From positions 1 through 49,232 of the forward strand of contig CAJUQB010000030.1 of NCBI GenBank assembly GCA_910588285.1: a stretch of 49,232 nucleotides of DNA, read 5' to 3'. Origin of the DNA: an uncultured Lachnospiraceae bacterium. Lineage in GTDB: Bacteria > Bacillota > Clostridia > Lachnospirales > Lachnospiraceae. The notes beneath the pieces were generated by a model. It ran no database searches. It saw only the letters and a list, made by a program, of their open reading frames with translations, and was not told the DNA's origin. Positions 24,700-33,107 of the stretch are shown piece by piece (the stretch's first letter is position 1; each line of letters opens with the position of its first letter). The position numbers and the translations under genes were made by a program.

Positions 24700-26718
24700 A
24701 TGTCTAAGATAAAGGCATTATGGAAGCATAATGAGCTGAGAAGGGGGATGATATTATTATTTTTTTGTGTCCTCCTTGTCATATTTTGGGGACAGACGTA
24801 TATTGCAAATAAAGCAGAGGGGATACAGTATGTCCCATACAACGACAAAAATGATATTGCAATGCAGCTGTATGAGGGAGAGACGGTGCAGGCAGATTTT
24901 GTCTGCGATAAGGAAACATTCTATGGCTTGAAGCTGTATTTATACAAAAAAGATAAAGAAAAGGTCAGTGATACCTATGATGGCAGGATTAGCTTTTTGA
25001 TTACGGATGAGTCAGGTACAGTGATCCGGAAAGAAGAGCTGATGCTAAAGGATTTTTATTGGCCGGATGAGAAATATGAGATTCCTTTCGAGCAACCCCA
25101 GTTGGAGTGCGGCGGTAAGCGGTTTTCGGTCTGCGTTACATTGGAGCGGGAGGATCGCACACATGACATTTTCCTGGCACAGACAGAGGACGGAGCCATT
25201 CATTTGGGGCTGGGAGTAGAGAAATACGGATTTTTGAGAGGAATGTATTGGTTTCTGGGAGTGATATTTCTGGTGGGGATTGCAATTATCTATTATCTTG
25301 TGGCAATCAGGAAAGCGCCGCTGCACCAAATTTATATTCCCATCGCAACTGTTTTAGGGGTGTTTTACTGCATCCTGCTCCCGCCCTATGTTGTGCCGGA
25401 TGAGCCGGTACATTATGAAGAAAGCTATGATGTGGCTAATTTTCTTCTGGGGACAGGGAAAGCGGAAGACGGTATGATTAAAAAAAGGAGTGTAGATACA
25501 GAAGCACTTTTTGATGCATATCCCAGCATAGATACCTATAAGAGAATCAGTGAAAATATCTGGAGGCTGGATAAGGAGGGAGCTGTGACCACGGTTCAGA
25601 GAGATAGTGGAGATACCTACAGCATTGGTTATCTTATGCCGGGGATTGGACTTGCCATTGGAAGACTGCTTCATCTTGGAACGGTATGGACCTATTGGCT
25701 GGCCCGATGGATGAATTATCTATCCTTTGCCGTATTGGTATATCTGGCGATAAAACGGACACCATTGGGGAAGAATATGATATTGCTGTTTACTATGCTG
25801 CCGATGGTAATGCAGGAAACCATGAGCGTATCATATGACTGCGCGGCATACGGCCTTGGTATTTTAATTGTGTCCCAGAGCCTGAAGATGGCATTTGAGG
25901 AGGGGCCAGTTTTGTGGAAGGATTTGGTCTGGTATACCGTGCCGGCTGTGCTGATTGCGGGAATCAAAGGCGGGGTTTATTTGCCGATTTGCTGTGTGGC
26001 CCTGATTGTGCCGGTGAAACGGTTCCTCTCCAGAAAACGGCATTTGGGCACCATTATGGTAGTCTTGTGCCTGGTTTTGGCGGGATTTTTGGTATTCAAC
26101 ATAGGAACATTGAGGGGGATGCTTGGAGCAGGGACGTCTGATACAGAGCAAGGGCAGAATCATGCTGTTGCGGTAGAGTTGCCAGAAACAGTACAGGAGG
26201 AAGAAAAATCAAAAGAAGTGTTTGTGGACGGTACGGAGGCTCACTATAGTATATCCTATATTATTCACAGTCCGGTATCTTTTGCAAAGATTCTGGGGGA
26301 TACTCTTTTGGAGTACGGGGAATTCTATTTGCAGGGAATAATCGGAGGGTCCCTTGGATGGTTTTCCATTCATATTTCCTGGTGGGTTGTATGCGGATAC
26401 CTTGGGGCGCTGCTGTTTTCCACCATTGAGCCAGGAGGAGCAGCCTTGGAAGGAAAGCAAAAGCTATGGCTTCTTCTGATGGCGGGAACAACCATTTTTC
26501 TTGTTTTTTTGACCATGTTTTTGATGTGGACACCGGCGAATTATCATCATATCCTGGGCGTGCAGGGAAGATATTTTCTCCCGGCGGTTCCATTACTGCT
26601 ATTACTGCTGCAGAGTAGAAATATCAGCTGCCGAAAGGATCTAAGTCCGTATCTGATCTTTGCGGCATTCAGTTTGCAGGCATTCACATGGAGTTATATC
26701 GCAAGAGCGGTTTTATAA
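24700..26718 (+). CDS. DUF2142 family membrane protein
   Basis: A 672-residue protein with one N-terminal span (about 17-33), an extracytoplasmic beta-rich segment (about 45-165), then about eleven to twelve spans. The motif VVPDEPVHYEE (D234-E235-P236, H238) in the first extracytoplasmic loop of the polytopic part is the DUF2142 hallmark and resembles GT-C acceptor/donor loops. These proteins sit in surface glycan clusters and are suspected to be lipid-sugar-dependent glycosyltransferases or polymerases; that is not proven. It starts three bases after the flippase stop and ends before a promoter. Confidence 0.75.
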   Translation: MSKIKALWKHNELRRGMILLFFCVLLVIFWGQTYIANKAEGIQYVPYNDKNDIAMQLYEGETVQADFVCDKETFYGLKLYLYKKDKEKVSDTYDGRISFLITDESGTVIRKEELMLKDFYWPDEKYEIPFEQPQLECGGKRFSVCVTLEREDRTHDIFLAQTEDGAIHLGLGVEKYGFLRGMYWFLGVIFLVGIAIIYYLVAIRKAPLHQIYIPIATVLGVFYCILLPPYVVPDEPVHYEESYDVANFLLGTGKAEDGMIKKRSVDTEALFDAYPSIDTYKRISENIWRLDKEGAVTTVQRDSGDTYSIGYLMPGIGLAIGRLLHLGTVWTYWLARWMNYLSFAVLVYLAIKRTPLGKNMILLFTMLPMVMQETMSVSYDCAAYGLGILIVSQSLKMAFEEGPVLWKDLVWYTVPAVLIAGIKGGVYLPICCVALIVPVKRFLSRKRHLGTIMVVLCLVLAGFLVFNIGTLRGMLGAGTSDTEQGQNHAVAVELPETVQEEEKSKEVFVDGTEAHYSISYIIHSPVSFAKILGDTLLEYGEFYLQGIIGGSLGWFSIHISWWVVCGYLGALLFSTIEPGGAALEGKQKLWLLLMAGTTIFLVFLTMFLMWTPANYHHILGVQGRYFLPAVPLLLLLLQSRNISCRKDLSPYLIFAAFSLQAFTWSYIARAVL

Positions 26719-26721
26719 GGT

Positions 26722-26750
26722 TTGCATAATAATGGTAAAGCTGTTATAAT
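26722..26750 (+). promoter_or_regulatory. Promoter of rfbB
   Basis: TTGCAT (26722-26727), 17-bp spacer, perfect TATAAT (26745-26750) with an extended TG (26742-26743). The same layout, with the same -35 and the same TGTTATAAT, occurs upstream of rfbA. Confidence 0.7.
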
Positions 26751-26784
26751 GTAATGGCTAAGAAGAAAAGGAGGTACTTTTTGC

Positions 26785-27870
26785 ATGAGAACCTATTTAG
26801 TAACCGGAGGAGCCGGATTTATTGGCTCTAATTATATTCAGTATATGTTTCGCAAGTACGGAGATGAGATCCGCATCATCAATGTGGACAAGCTGACCTA
26901 TGCGGGCAACCTGGAGAATCTGAAGAGTGTTGAAGATAGGGATAATTATACATTTGTGAAAGCGGATATCTGCGATAAAGAAGCAATCCGTAAAATATTT
27001 GCCGAGAATGACATTGACCGGGTGGTTCATTTTGCGGCAGAAAGCCATGTAGACAGAAGCATTAAAACACCGGAGGTCTTTGTACAGACTAATGTTCTGG
27101 GGACGGCAGTGATGCTGAATTGTGCCAAGGAGGCATGGGAGCAGGCGGATGGAACCTTCAAAGAAGGAAAGAAGTTCCTTCATGTGTCTACGGACGAGGT
27201 ATATGGATCTCTGCCGGATGACGACACAGCCTTTTTCTATGAGACCTCGCCCTATGATCCCCATAGCCCTTATTCAGCCAGCAAGGCCAGCTCGGACTTC
27301 CTGGTTAAGGCTTATATTGATACCTACAAATTCCCGGCCAATATCACGAATTGTTCCAACAACTATGGCCCCTACCAGTTCCCGGAGAAGCTGATTCCGC
27401 TGATTATCAACAATGCCTTGCAGGGAAAGAAGCTTCCGGTATACGGGGACGGCAAGAATGTCCGGGATTGGCTGTATGTGGATGACCATGCCAAGGGGAT
27501 TGATATGGTTCAGGAGCAGGGAAGGCTGGGAGAGACCTACAATATCGGCGGTCATAATGAGAAGCAGAATATTGAGATTATTCATATTATCCTGGAGACC
27601 CTCCAGGAGATGCTGCCGGAGGGAGATCCCAGGAAGGCCCTGGTAAGCACGGAACTGATCACTTATGTGGAAGACAGGAAGGGCCATGACCGCCGTTACG
27701 CCATTGCTCCGGACAAGATCAAGGCAGAGATTGGCTGGGAGCCGGAGACGATGTTCAAAGAGGGAATCCGCAAGACCATTGCATGGTTCTTTGAACATGA
27801 GGAATGGATGAAGAATGTGACCAGCGGCGATTATCAAAAATATTATGAGGATATGTACAAAAATAGATGA
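26785..27870 (+). CDS. rfbB: dTDP-glucose 4,6-dehydratase
   Basis: RfbB (RmlB) converts dTDP-glucose to dTDP-4-keto-6-deoxyglucose, the shared precursor of dTDP-rhamnose and dTDP-Fuc4N. The NAD-binding motif is TGGAGFIGSNY; the active site includes STDEVYG and the YSASKAS tyrosine/lysine pair; NNYGPYQFPEKLIP is conserved. Length of 361 is standard. AAGGAGG precedes ATG 26785. Its product would feed both rfbC-rfbD and the rffA branch in this window. Confidence 0.96.
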   Translation: MRTYLVTGGAGFIGSNYIQYMFRKYGDEIRIINVDKLTYAGNLENLKSVEDRDNYTFVKADICDKEAIRKIFAENDIDRVVHFAAESHVDRSIKTPEVFVQTNVLGTAVMLNCAKEAWEQADGTFKEGKKFLHVSTDEVYGSLPDDDTAFFYETSPYDPHSPYSASKASSDFLVKAYIDTYKFPANITNCSNNYGPYQFPEKLIPLIINNALQGKKLPVYGDGKNVRDWLYVDDHAKGIDMVQEQGRLGETYNIGGHNEKQNIEIIHIILETLQEMLPEGDPRKALVSTELITYVEDRKGHDRRYAIAPDKIKAEIGWEPETMFKEGIRKTIAWFFEHEEWMKNVTSGDYQKYYEDMYKNR

Positions 27871-29714
27871 GTGATTGCGTGAAACAGATAGGCTCCAAAG
27901 GCCAGCTTGGTAAATATTTGCTGGAGCAGGGAATCCCGGCTCCGGCAAATAGATATCATGAATATACCCTGGCGTTGAGGACCTGGATGGAGCCGGAGAC
28001 TTCCGAAGGGAAAAAACGGATAAAGACATCTGTCATCTGGAAGGTGTTGAAACGCATACTTCCGATTTACCGCGGCCTTCGGGGGTTTTTATCAAATTGT
28101 GTTCATAGGGGGATTCGGGAGGCTTTTGGCCAGCTCATTCAGAGGATGAAGCGGATCAAATATTTGCAGCGCAATAAGAACCGAAGCTTTCTTCACGAAT
28201 TGATGCCGGATGAGGAGACACGGTGTAAACAGAGGGAGGAGAGCCGGCAATGGCAGGTGTGTGTCAGTATCCTGGTGCCCCTATATAATACACCGGAGAA
28301 TTATTTGCGGGATATGATCGCTTCGGTGCAAAGTCAGACCTACGAGAGATGGCAGCTATGCCTGGCAGATGGAAGTGATGGAAAGCATGATTATGTGGGA
28401 AGGATTTGTCAGGAATATGCCCAGACAGACAGCCGCATTGTATATCAGCGGTTGGAGCAAAATACCGGGATCTGCGGAAACACAAATGCATGTATCAGAA
28501 TGGCAAAGGGAGAGTATCTTGCATTTTTTGATCATGATGATATGCTGCATCCCAGTGCAATCTATGAATGTGTAAAGGCAATCCGCCAGGAAAATGCGGA
28601 ATTTGTGTATACGGATGAGCTTACATTTTTCAAGGATCGTCTGGAGGATATTGTAACCAGGCATTACAAGCCGGATTTTTCCCCGGAGAATCTCCGGGGG
28701 GTGAACTATATCTGTCATCTCAGCGTTTTTAAGAAAAGCCTGTTGGATGCCACAGGGTTGCTGGATCAGAATTACGAAGGCAGTCAAGACCATGACATGA
28801 TTTTAAAATTGACCGCTACGGCAGATAAGGTCTGCCATATTCCAAAGATTTTGTATTTTTGGCGTGTACACCCGGCTTCTGTATCCATGGATATTGGTGC
28901 CAAGGAGTATGCCATTGCTGCAGGAAGGAATGCGGTTCGTGATAACGAAGTGCGCCTTGGACATCAGACAGAGGTAGTCAGTACCTGCATTTGTGCAACG
29001 CATTACCGCCTTGTATATCAACTGCAGGGGCAGCCTCTTGTTTCTATTATTCTGCTGGGCAGCCAGGAAGGACAGATCGATCCTTTGCTGAGCAGTATTT
29101 ATGAGCGTACAACTTATGAGAACTATGAAGTATGTATCGCTTCATCCATTGAGAAGGCTTTGGAAGCAGCCAGAGGAGAGTATGTGGCATTCCTTCAGGA
29201 GGATATGGATGTTACAATGCCGGATTGGATACAAATGCTGTTGATGTATGTGCAGCAGGCAGGAGTCGGTATGGCTGCAGGACGTTTGGCTGCCAGAGAC
29301 GGAAAGCTATGGGAGGCCGGATATATTACCGGGCTGGATCAGAGGAAGCTGGTTACTCCGATTGGCAGAGGGGAGAGGTATTCGGATTTGGGCTATATGG
29401 GCAGAATGTACTATGCTCATAATGTAAGCGCATGCTCCCTTCACGGGACAATAATAAGAAGAAATATGTCAGAGGCGCTGATTTCACTGAAAAAGAGTGG
29501 AATTACCAGTATGCGGTATCTGGGTCTGGGCTTGTGCAGCCGGTTTCGGGAGGAAGGATATCGCATTGTATTAAATCCGTATGTGGTTTTTTTAAAGGAT
29601 GAGCCTGAGAGCATAGATGAAAGAGAATTGAAGCACGCAAGGAAGATGTTGGGATTTGAAGCTGACCCGTATTATAATCCCAACCTATCAAAGGATGGAA
29701 AATGGAAAGCCTGA
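27867..29714 (+). CDS. Tandem-domain family 2 glycosyltransferase (first domain intact)
   Basis: A 615-residue protein with a basic N-terminal region of about 130 residues and an intact GT2 domain (about 133-370). That domain has VSILVPLYNTPENYLRDMI, DXD-like YLAFFDHDDMLHP and the SQDHDMILKL acceptor motif. A second GT2-like domain (about 389-560) keeps LVSIILLGSQEG and FLQEDMDV but lacks the later acidic acceptor motif, so it is probably impaired or structural. The start overlaps the rfbB stop (ATGA at 27867-27870). Placement between rfbB and rfbA suggests rhamnose transfer, which is inference. Confidence 0.82.
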   Translation: MSDCVKQIGSKGQLGKYLLEQGIPAPANRYHEYTLALRTWMEPETSEGKKRIKTSVIWKVLKRILPIYRGLRGFLSNCVHRGIREAFGQLIQRMKRIKYLQRNKNRSFLHELMPDEETRCKQREESRQWQVCVSILVPLYNTPENYLRDMIASVQSQTYERWQLCLADGSDGKHDYVGRICQEYAQTDSRIVYQRLEQNTGICGNTNACIRMAKGEYLAFFDHDDMLHPSAIYECVKAIRQENAEFVYTDELTFFKDRLEDIVTRHYKPDFSPENLRGVNYICHLSVFKKSLLDATGLLDQNYEGSQDHDMILKLTATADKVCHIPKILYFWRVHPASVSMDIGAKEYAIAAGRNAVRDNEVRLGHQTEVVSTCICATHYRLVYQLQGQPLVSIILLGSQEGQIDPLLSSIYERTTYENYEVCIASSIEKALEAARGEYVAFLQEDMDVTMPDWIQMLLMYVQQAGVGMAAGRLAARDGKLWEAGYITGLDQRKLVTPIGRGERYSDLGYMGRMYYAHNVSACSLHGTIIRRNMSEALISLKKSGITSMRYLGLGLCSRFREEGYRIVLNPYVVFLKDEPESIDERELKHARKMLGFEADPYYNPNLSKDGKWKA

Positions 29715-31423
29715 GGTGGAGCATGAAGAACAAATCCAAACGATCCCATATGAGCAAACCTCAGAAGTTGATCATTTATTGGAAAACCTATGGAACCCGT
29801 TCTCTGATACGAAAGATCACATGTAAATTAGGGCTTTCGGTACAGGAAGCCTTAACTTACCATGCATGGAACCGTATGCATCAGCCAGGCAGGGAGGAGC
29901 TGCGTCAGCAGCGGCAGAGCACATTTGAGAGAAGGCCGGAGATTGCCGTGATCATTGACGGGCTAGAGGGAACCGTGGAAGAAATACGGCGTACCCGCCA
30001 TAGTGTTCAGTCTCAAACATATACAAAGCTGCGGATATTTGAGATAAAGAAGAAAACAAAAGCAGAAGCATTATTGGAGGAGACAAAGGCAGAACTGTTC
30101 TTGTTTGTAAAGGCGGGCATCGAGCTGCGGCCCCAGCTGCTATACCGTATTGCGGAGTGTTGGAACAAAAATGATTCCATAGACGGGATTTATTTTGATG
30201 AGGATTGCAAAATTCAGGGAAAATATGAGAATCCGTATTTTAAACCAGACAAAGATGCTGAATTGATTTTAAATTTTCAGTATTTGGGCCTGGCTTTTGC
30301 TGTTTCCAGAGAACTATTAGAGCAGGCGCCATGCATCGAGCTGTGGGGGAATGACTGGTACGATCTGGCCCTGCATGTATTTGAAGGAGCTGGAGAGATT
30401 ATTCATATTCCGGAGGTTCTTTTTGCCAAGACAAAGGATGTGTCTGCCAGTGGGTTTTACCGAAATACTCTGCCCGCTCTGGGGTCTTGTATACAGGCAA
30501 GCCTACGCAGAAGAGGCGTCAAGGCCCAGGTAGAGGAAGGCTGTGTGCCGGGATTTTTCCACGTTCAGTATTGTATTCGGGAACCACAGCCACTGGTGAG
30601 CATTATAATCCCTAATAAAGATCATATTGAGGAATTAACCACATGTATCGAAGGACTGCAGCATAAGAACAATTACCGCAAGTTTGAGATTATTGTTGCT
30701 GAAAACAATAGTGTGGAAGAAAAAACCTTCCGCTATTATGAGCGGATACAAAAGCAATATGATAATGTACAGGTAGTGAAGTGGGAGGGGGAATTTAATT
30801 ATTCTGCCATCAATAATTTCGCAGTAAAAAGTGCGAAAGGGGAATTGCTGTTATTTTTGAATAACGATACAGAGATTCAGAATAAGGAGTGTTTGGAGGA
30901 ATTGGTACAATGCTGCTACCGTCCAGGCATTGCAGCGGCTGGCGCCATGCTGTACTACCCGGATGATACCATTCAGCATGGCGGCGTAGTGATTGGCATC
31001 GGCGGCTTTGCAGCCCATGCGCTCTGGAGTCTTACGGATCGTGAGGAACGGTATTACCCCTATTCTGTGACCATGCGGGAATTTAGCGCCTGTACTGGGG
31101 CATGCCTGATGGTGAAGCATGATATATTCCGGCAGGTTGGGGGCTTTGAGGAGAAGCTTGCCGTTGCCTTGAATGATGTTGATTTGTGCATGAAGATTCG
31201 GGAGGCGGGGGAGAAGATCATCTTTAATCCCTATGCGAAGATGTATCATTATGAATCGAAATCCCGTGGATATGAGGATTCCAAGGAAAAAATAGACCGG
31301 TTTAACAGGGAGATTGCGTATTTTCAGGAAAGATGGAAGCGGCAGCTGGAGGAGGGGGATCCCTATTATAATAAAAATCAGACCCTTCACAAGGCAGATT
31401 ACTCTGTAGAATGGATGATATAG
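29702..31423 (+). CDS. Tandem-domain family 2 glycosyltransferase (second domain intact)
   Basis: A 573-residue protein whose N-terminal GT2-like domain (about 80-265) lacks a DXD motif. Its C-terminal domain (about 297-540) is intact: VSIIIPNKDHIEELTTCIEG, ELLLFLNNDTEI, FSACTGACLMVKHDIF, GGFEEKLAVALNDVDLCMKI and a final HYESKSRG. This half resembles rhamnosyltransferase-type GT2 enzymes. ATG 29702 overlaps the previous gene by 13 bp; ATG 29723 with GAGG upstream is an alternative. Its layout is the mirror of the preceding protein. Confidence 0.83.
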   Translation: MESLRWSMKNKSKRSHMSKPQKLIIYWKTYGTRSLIRKITCKLGLSVQEALTYHAWNRMHQPGREELRQQRQSTFERRPEIAVIIDGLEGTVEEIRRTRHSVQSQTYTKLRIFEIKKKTKAEALLEETKAELFLFVKAGIELRPQLLYRIAECWNKNDSIDGIYFDEDCKIQGKYENPYFKPDKDAELILNFQYLGLAFAVSRELLEQAPCIELWGNDWYDLALHVFEGAGEIIHIPEVLFAKTKDVSASGFYRNTLPALGSCIQASLRRRGVKAQVEEGCVPGFFHVQYCIREPQPLVSIIIPNKDHIEELTTCIEGLQHKNNYRKFEIIVAENNSVEEKTFRYYERIQKQYDNVQVVKWEGEFNYSAINNFAVKSAKGELLLFLNNDTEIQNKECLEELVQCCYRPGIAAAGAMLYYPDDTIQHGGVVIGIGGFAAHALWSLTDREERYYPYSVTMREFSACTGACLMVKHDIFRQVGGFEEKLAVALNDVDLCMKIREAGEKIIFNPYAKMYHYESKSRGYEDSKEKIDRFNREIAYFQERWKRQLEEGDPYYNKNQTLHKADYSVEWMI

Positions 31424-31427
31424 CAGT

Positions 31428-31466
31428 TTAAGGTTACTGTGAACGGAGTGAACAGTAACAGCTTAA
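31428..31466. repeat. Intergenic hairpin, REP-like
   Basis: GTTACTGT (31433-31440) pairs with ACAGTAAC (31452-31459). The stem extends through TTAAG/CTTAA with a 2-nt bulge. The loop is an 11-base purine-rich sequence. No T tract follows. It lies between the GT gene and the rfbA promoter and may weaken read-through or be a dispersed repeat. Confidence 0.5.
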
Positions 31467-31497
31467 GGAAGCAAAAATAGGAATTAATATGTAAAAT

Positions 31498-31526
31498 TTG
31501 CATATTTTGGGCATTGGTGTTATAAT
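31498..31526 (+). promoter_or_regulatory. Promoter of rfbA-rfbC
   Basis: TTGCAT (31498-31503), 17-bp spacer, TATAAT (31521-31526) with TG at 31518-31519. The layout matches the rfbB promoter. The 16 bases at 31517-31532 equal those at 5052-5067. Confidence 0.72.
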
Positions 31527-31568
31527 AAAACAATTCGGAATGGCGAGAAGTAATTGGAGGTGTGGACG

Positions 31569-32447
31569 ATGAAAGGAATTATCCTGGCCGGAGGCGCCGG
31601 TACAAGACTGTATCCATTGACAAAAGCGATTTCCAAGCAGATTATGCCGGTATATGATAAACCGATGATTTACTACCCCTTATCTACCTTGATGCTGGCA
31701 GGAATACGGGAAGTATTGATTATTTCTACCCCAAGGGATCTGCCGGTATTTGAAGAGCTGCTGGGCAGCGGGGAACAGCTGGGAATGAAGTTTGCATATG
31801 CAGTTCAGGAAGAGCCGCGAGGGCTGGCCGATGCATTTATTATCGGGGAGAGGTTTATTGGGAAGGATGCCGTTGCTTTGGTTTTGGGAGACAATATTTT
31901 CTATGGACAAAGCTTTTCCAGGGTTTTGAAAAATGTGGCGGAGCGCACGGAGAATCAGTCGGGAGCAACAATTTTTGGCTATTATGTACGGGATCCCAGA
32001 GAGTATGGGGTGGTGGAATTCGATGAGGAAGGGACGGCGGTATCCATTGAGGAGAAGCCGGAGAACCCGAAGTCCAACTACGCGGTGCCGGGACTGTACT
32101 TCTATGATAATGATGTGGTGGAGATTGCAAAGAATGTACAGCCCTCTGCCAGGGGGGAGATTGAGATTACCAGTGTGAATAATGAATATCTGCGTCGAGG
32201 CAATCTGAAGGTGGAGACCCTGGGCCGTGGTTTTGCATGGCTGGATACCGGGAACCACGATATGCTTCTTGCGGCGGCGGATTTTGTATCGGCCTTCCAG
32301 AAACGCCAGGGGCTGTATATTTCCTGTATTGAGGAGATTGCTTACAAGCGGGGATTTATTGATTCAGAGCAATTGAAGAAGCTGGCGGAGCCGCTGATGA
32401 AGACAGAGTATGGACAGTATTTGATGGATATTGCCAATGGATTATAG
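31569..32447 (+). CDS. rfbA: Glucose-1-phosphate thymidylyltransferase
   Basis: RfbA (RmlA) makes dTDP-glucose from dTTP and glucose-1-phosphate, the first step of dTDP-rhamnose synthesis. The nucleotide-binding motif is GIILAGGAGTRLYPLT, followed by KQIMPVYDKPMIYYPLSTLM and the later WLDTGNHDMLL. ATG 31569 gives 292 residues, standard for the family, and has GGAGG (31556-31560) 8 nt upstream. It is followed 22 bp later by rfbC. Confidence 0.96.
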   Translation: MKGIILAGGAGTRLYPLTKAISKQIMPVYDKPMIYYPLSTLMLAGIREVLIISTPRDLPVFEELLGSGEQLGMKFAYAVQEEPRGLADAFIIGERFIGKDAVALVLGDNIFYGQSFSRVLKNVAERTENQSGATIFGYYVRDPREYGVVEFDEEGTAVSIEEKPENPKSNYAVPGLYFYDNDVVEIAKNVQPSARGEIEITSVNNEYLRRGNLKVETLGRGFAWLDTGNHDMLLAAADFVSAFQKRQGLYISCIEEIAYKRGFIDSEQLKKLAEPLMKTEYGQYLMDIANGL

Positions 32448-32469
32448 AATTGTGATATAGGAGCAGAAA

Positions 32470-33045
32470 ATGGGAAAGATAACAGTAACAGAGGATTGCA
32501 ACGGGATAATCGGCCTTCGAGTGATTGAACCGGCTGTGTTCGGAGATGCCAGGGGATATTTTATGGAGACCTACAATTATAATGATTTTAAGGAGGTGGG
32601 GATTGACTGCATTTTTGTACAGGATAATCAGTCGGCCTCCAGGAAAGGCGTGCTTCGGGGGCTGCATTTTCAGATCAATTATCCCCAGGACAAGCTGGTT
32701 CGGGTGGTACATGGAGAAGTCTTTGATGTGGCTGTGGATTTGCGGGAGGGCTCCGAGACCTTTGGAAAGTGGTTCGGGGTGACTCTGTCTGCAGAGAATA
32801 AGAAGCAGTTTTTTGTGCCTAAGGGGTTTGCCCATGGATTTGTGGTGTTGAGCGATTATGCGGAGTTCTGTTATAAGGTGACGGATTTCTACCATCCCAA
32901 TGATGAAGGAGGGCTTCTGTGGAAGGATCCGGAGATTGGTGTGGAATGGCCTATGCCTGAGGGGATGACAGAGGCGGATCTGATTATGTCTGAGAAGGAT
33001 ACTAAGTGGGGCGGAATTCGGGAGTATATTGCAGAGAAGGGGTAG
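32470..33045 (+). CDS. rfbC: dTDP-4-dehydrorhamnose 3,5-epimerase
   Basis: RfbC (RmlC) epimerises dTDP-4-keto-6-deoxyglucose. The active-site segment RKGVLRGLHFQ contains the catalytic His; FFVPKGFAHGFVVLSDYAEFCYKVTDFY is the conserved second half. Length of 191 is standard. TAGGAG lies upstream of ATG 32470. Together with rfbA, rfbB and rfbD the window holds a complete dTDP-L-rhamnose pathway. Confidence 0.96.
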   Translation: MGKITVTEDCNGIIGLRVIEPAVFGDARGYFMETYNYNDFKEVGIDCIFVQDNQSASRKGVLRGLHFQINYPQDKLVRVVHGEVFDVAVDLREGSETFGKWFGVTLSAENKKQFFVPKGFAHGFVVLSDYAEFCYKVTDFYHPNDEGGLLWKDPEIGVEWPMPEGMTEADLIMSEKDTKWGGIREYIAEKG

Positions 33046-33107
33046 CACTATGTCATTGGCAGTAGTACAAAGTTTATGAAATCAATATAATGCCTGAAGG
33101 AGCATTT

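Noticed and set aside
33046..33107. Promoter before wzm, based on a TATAAT at 33086-33091
   Set aside because: No -35 box at a usable distance; the nearest TTGGCA is 24 bp away.
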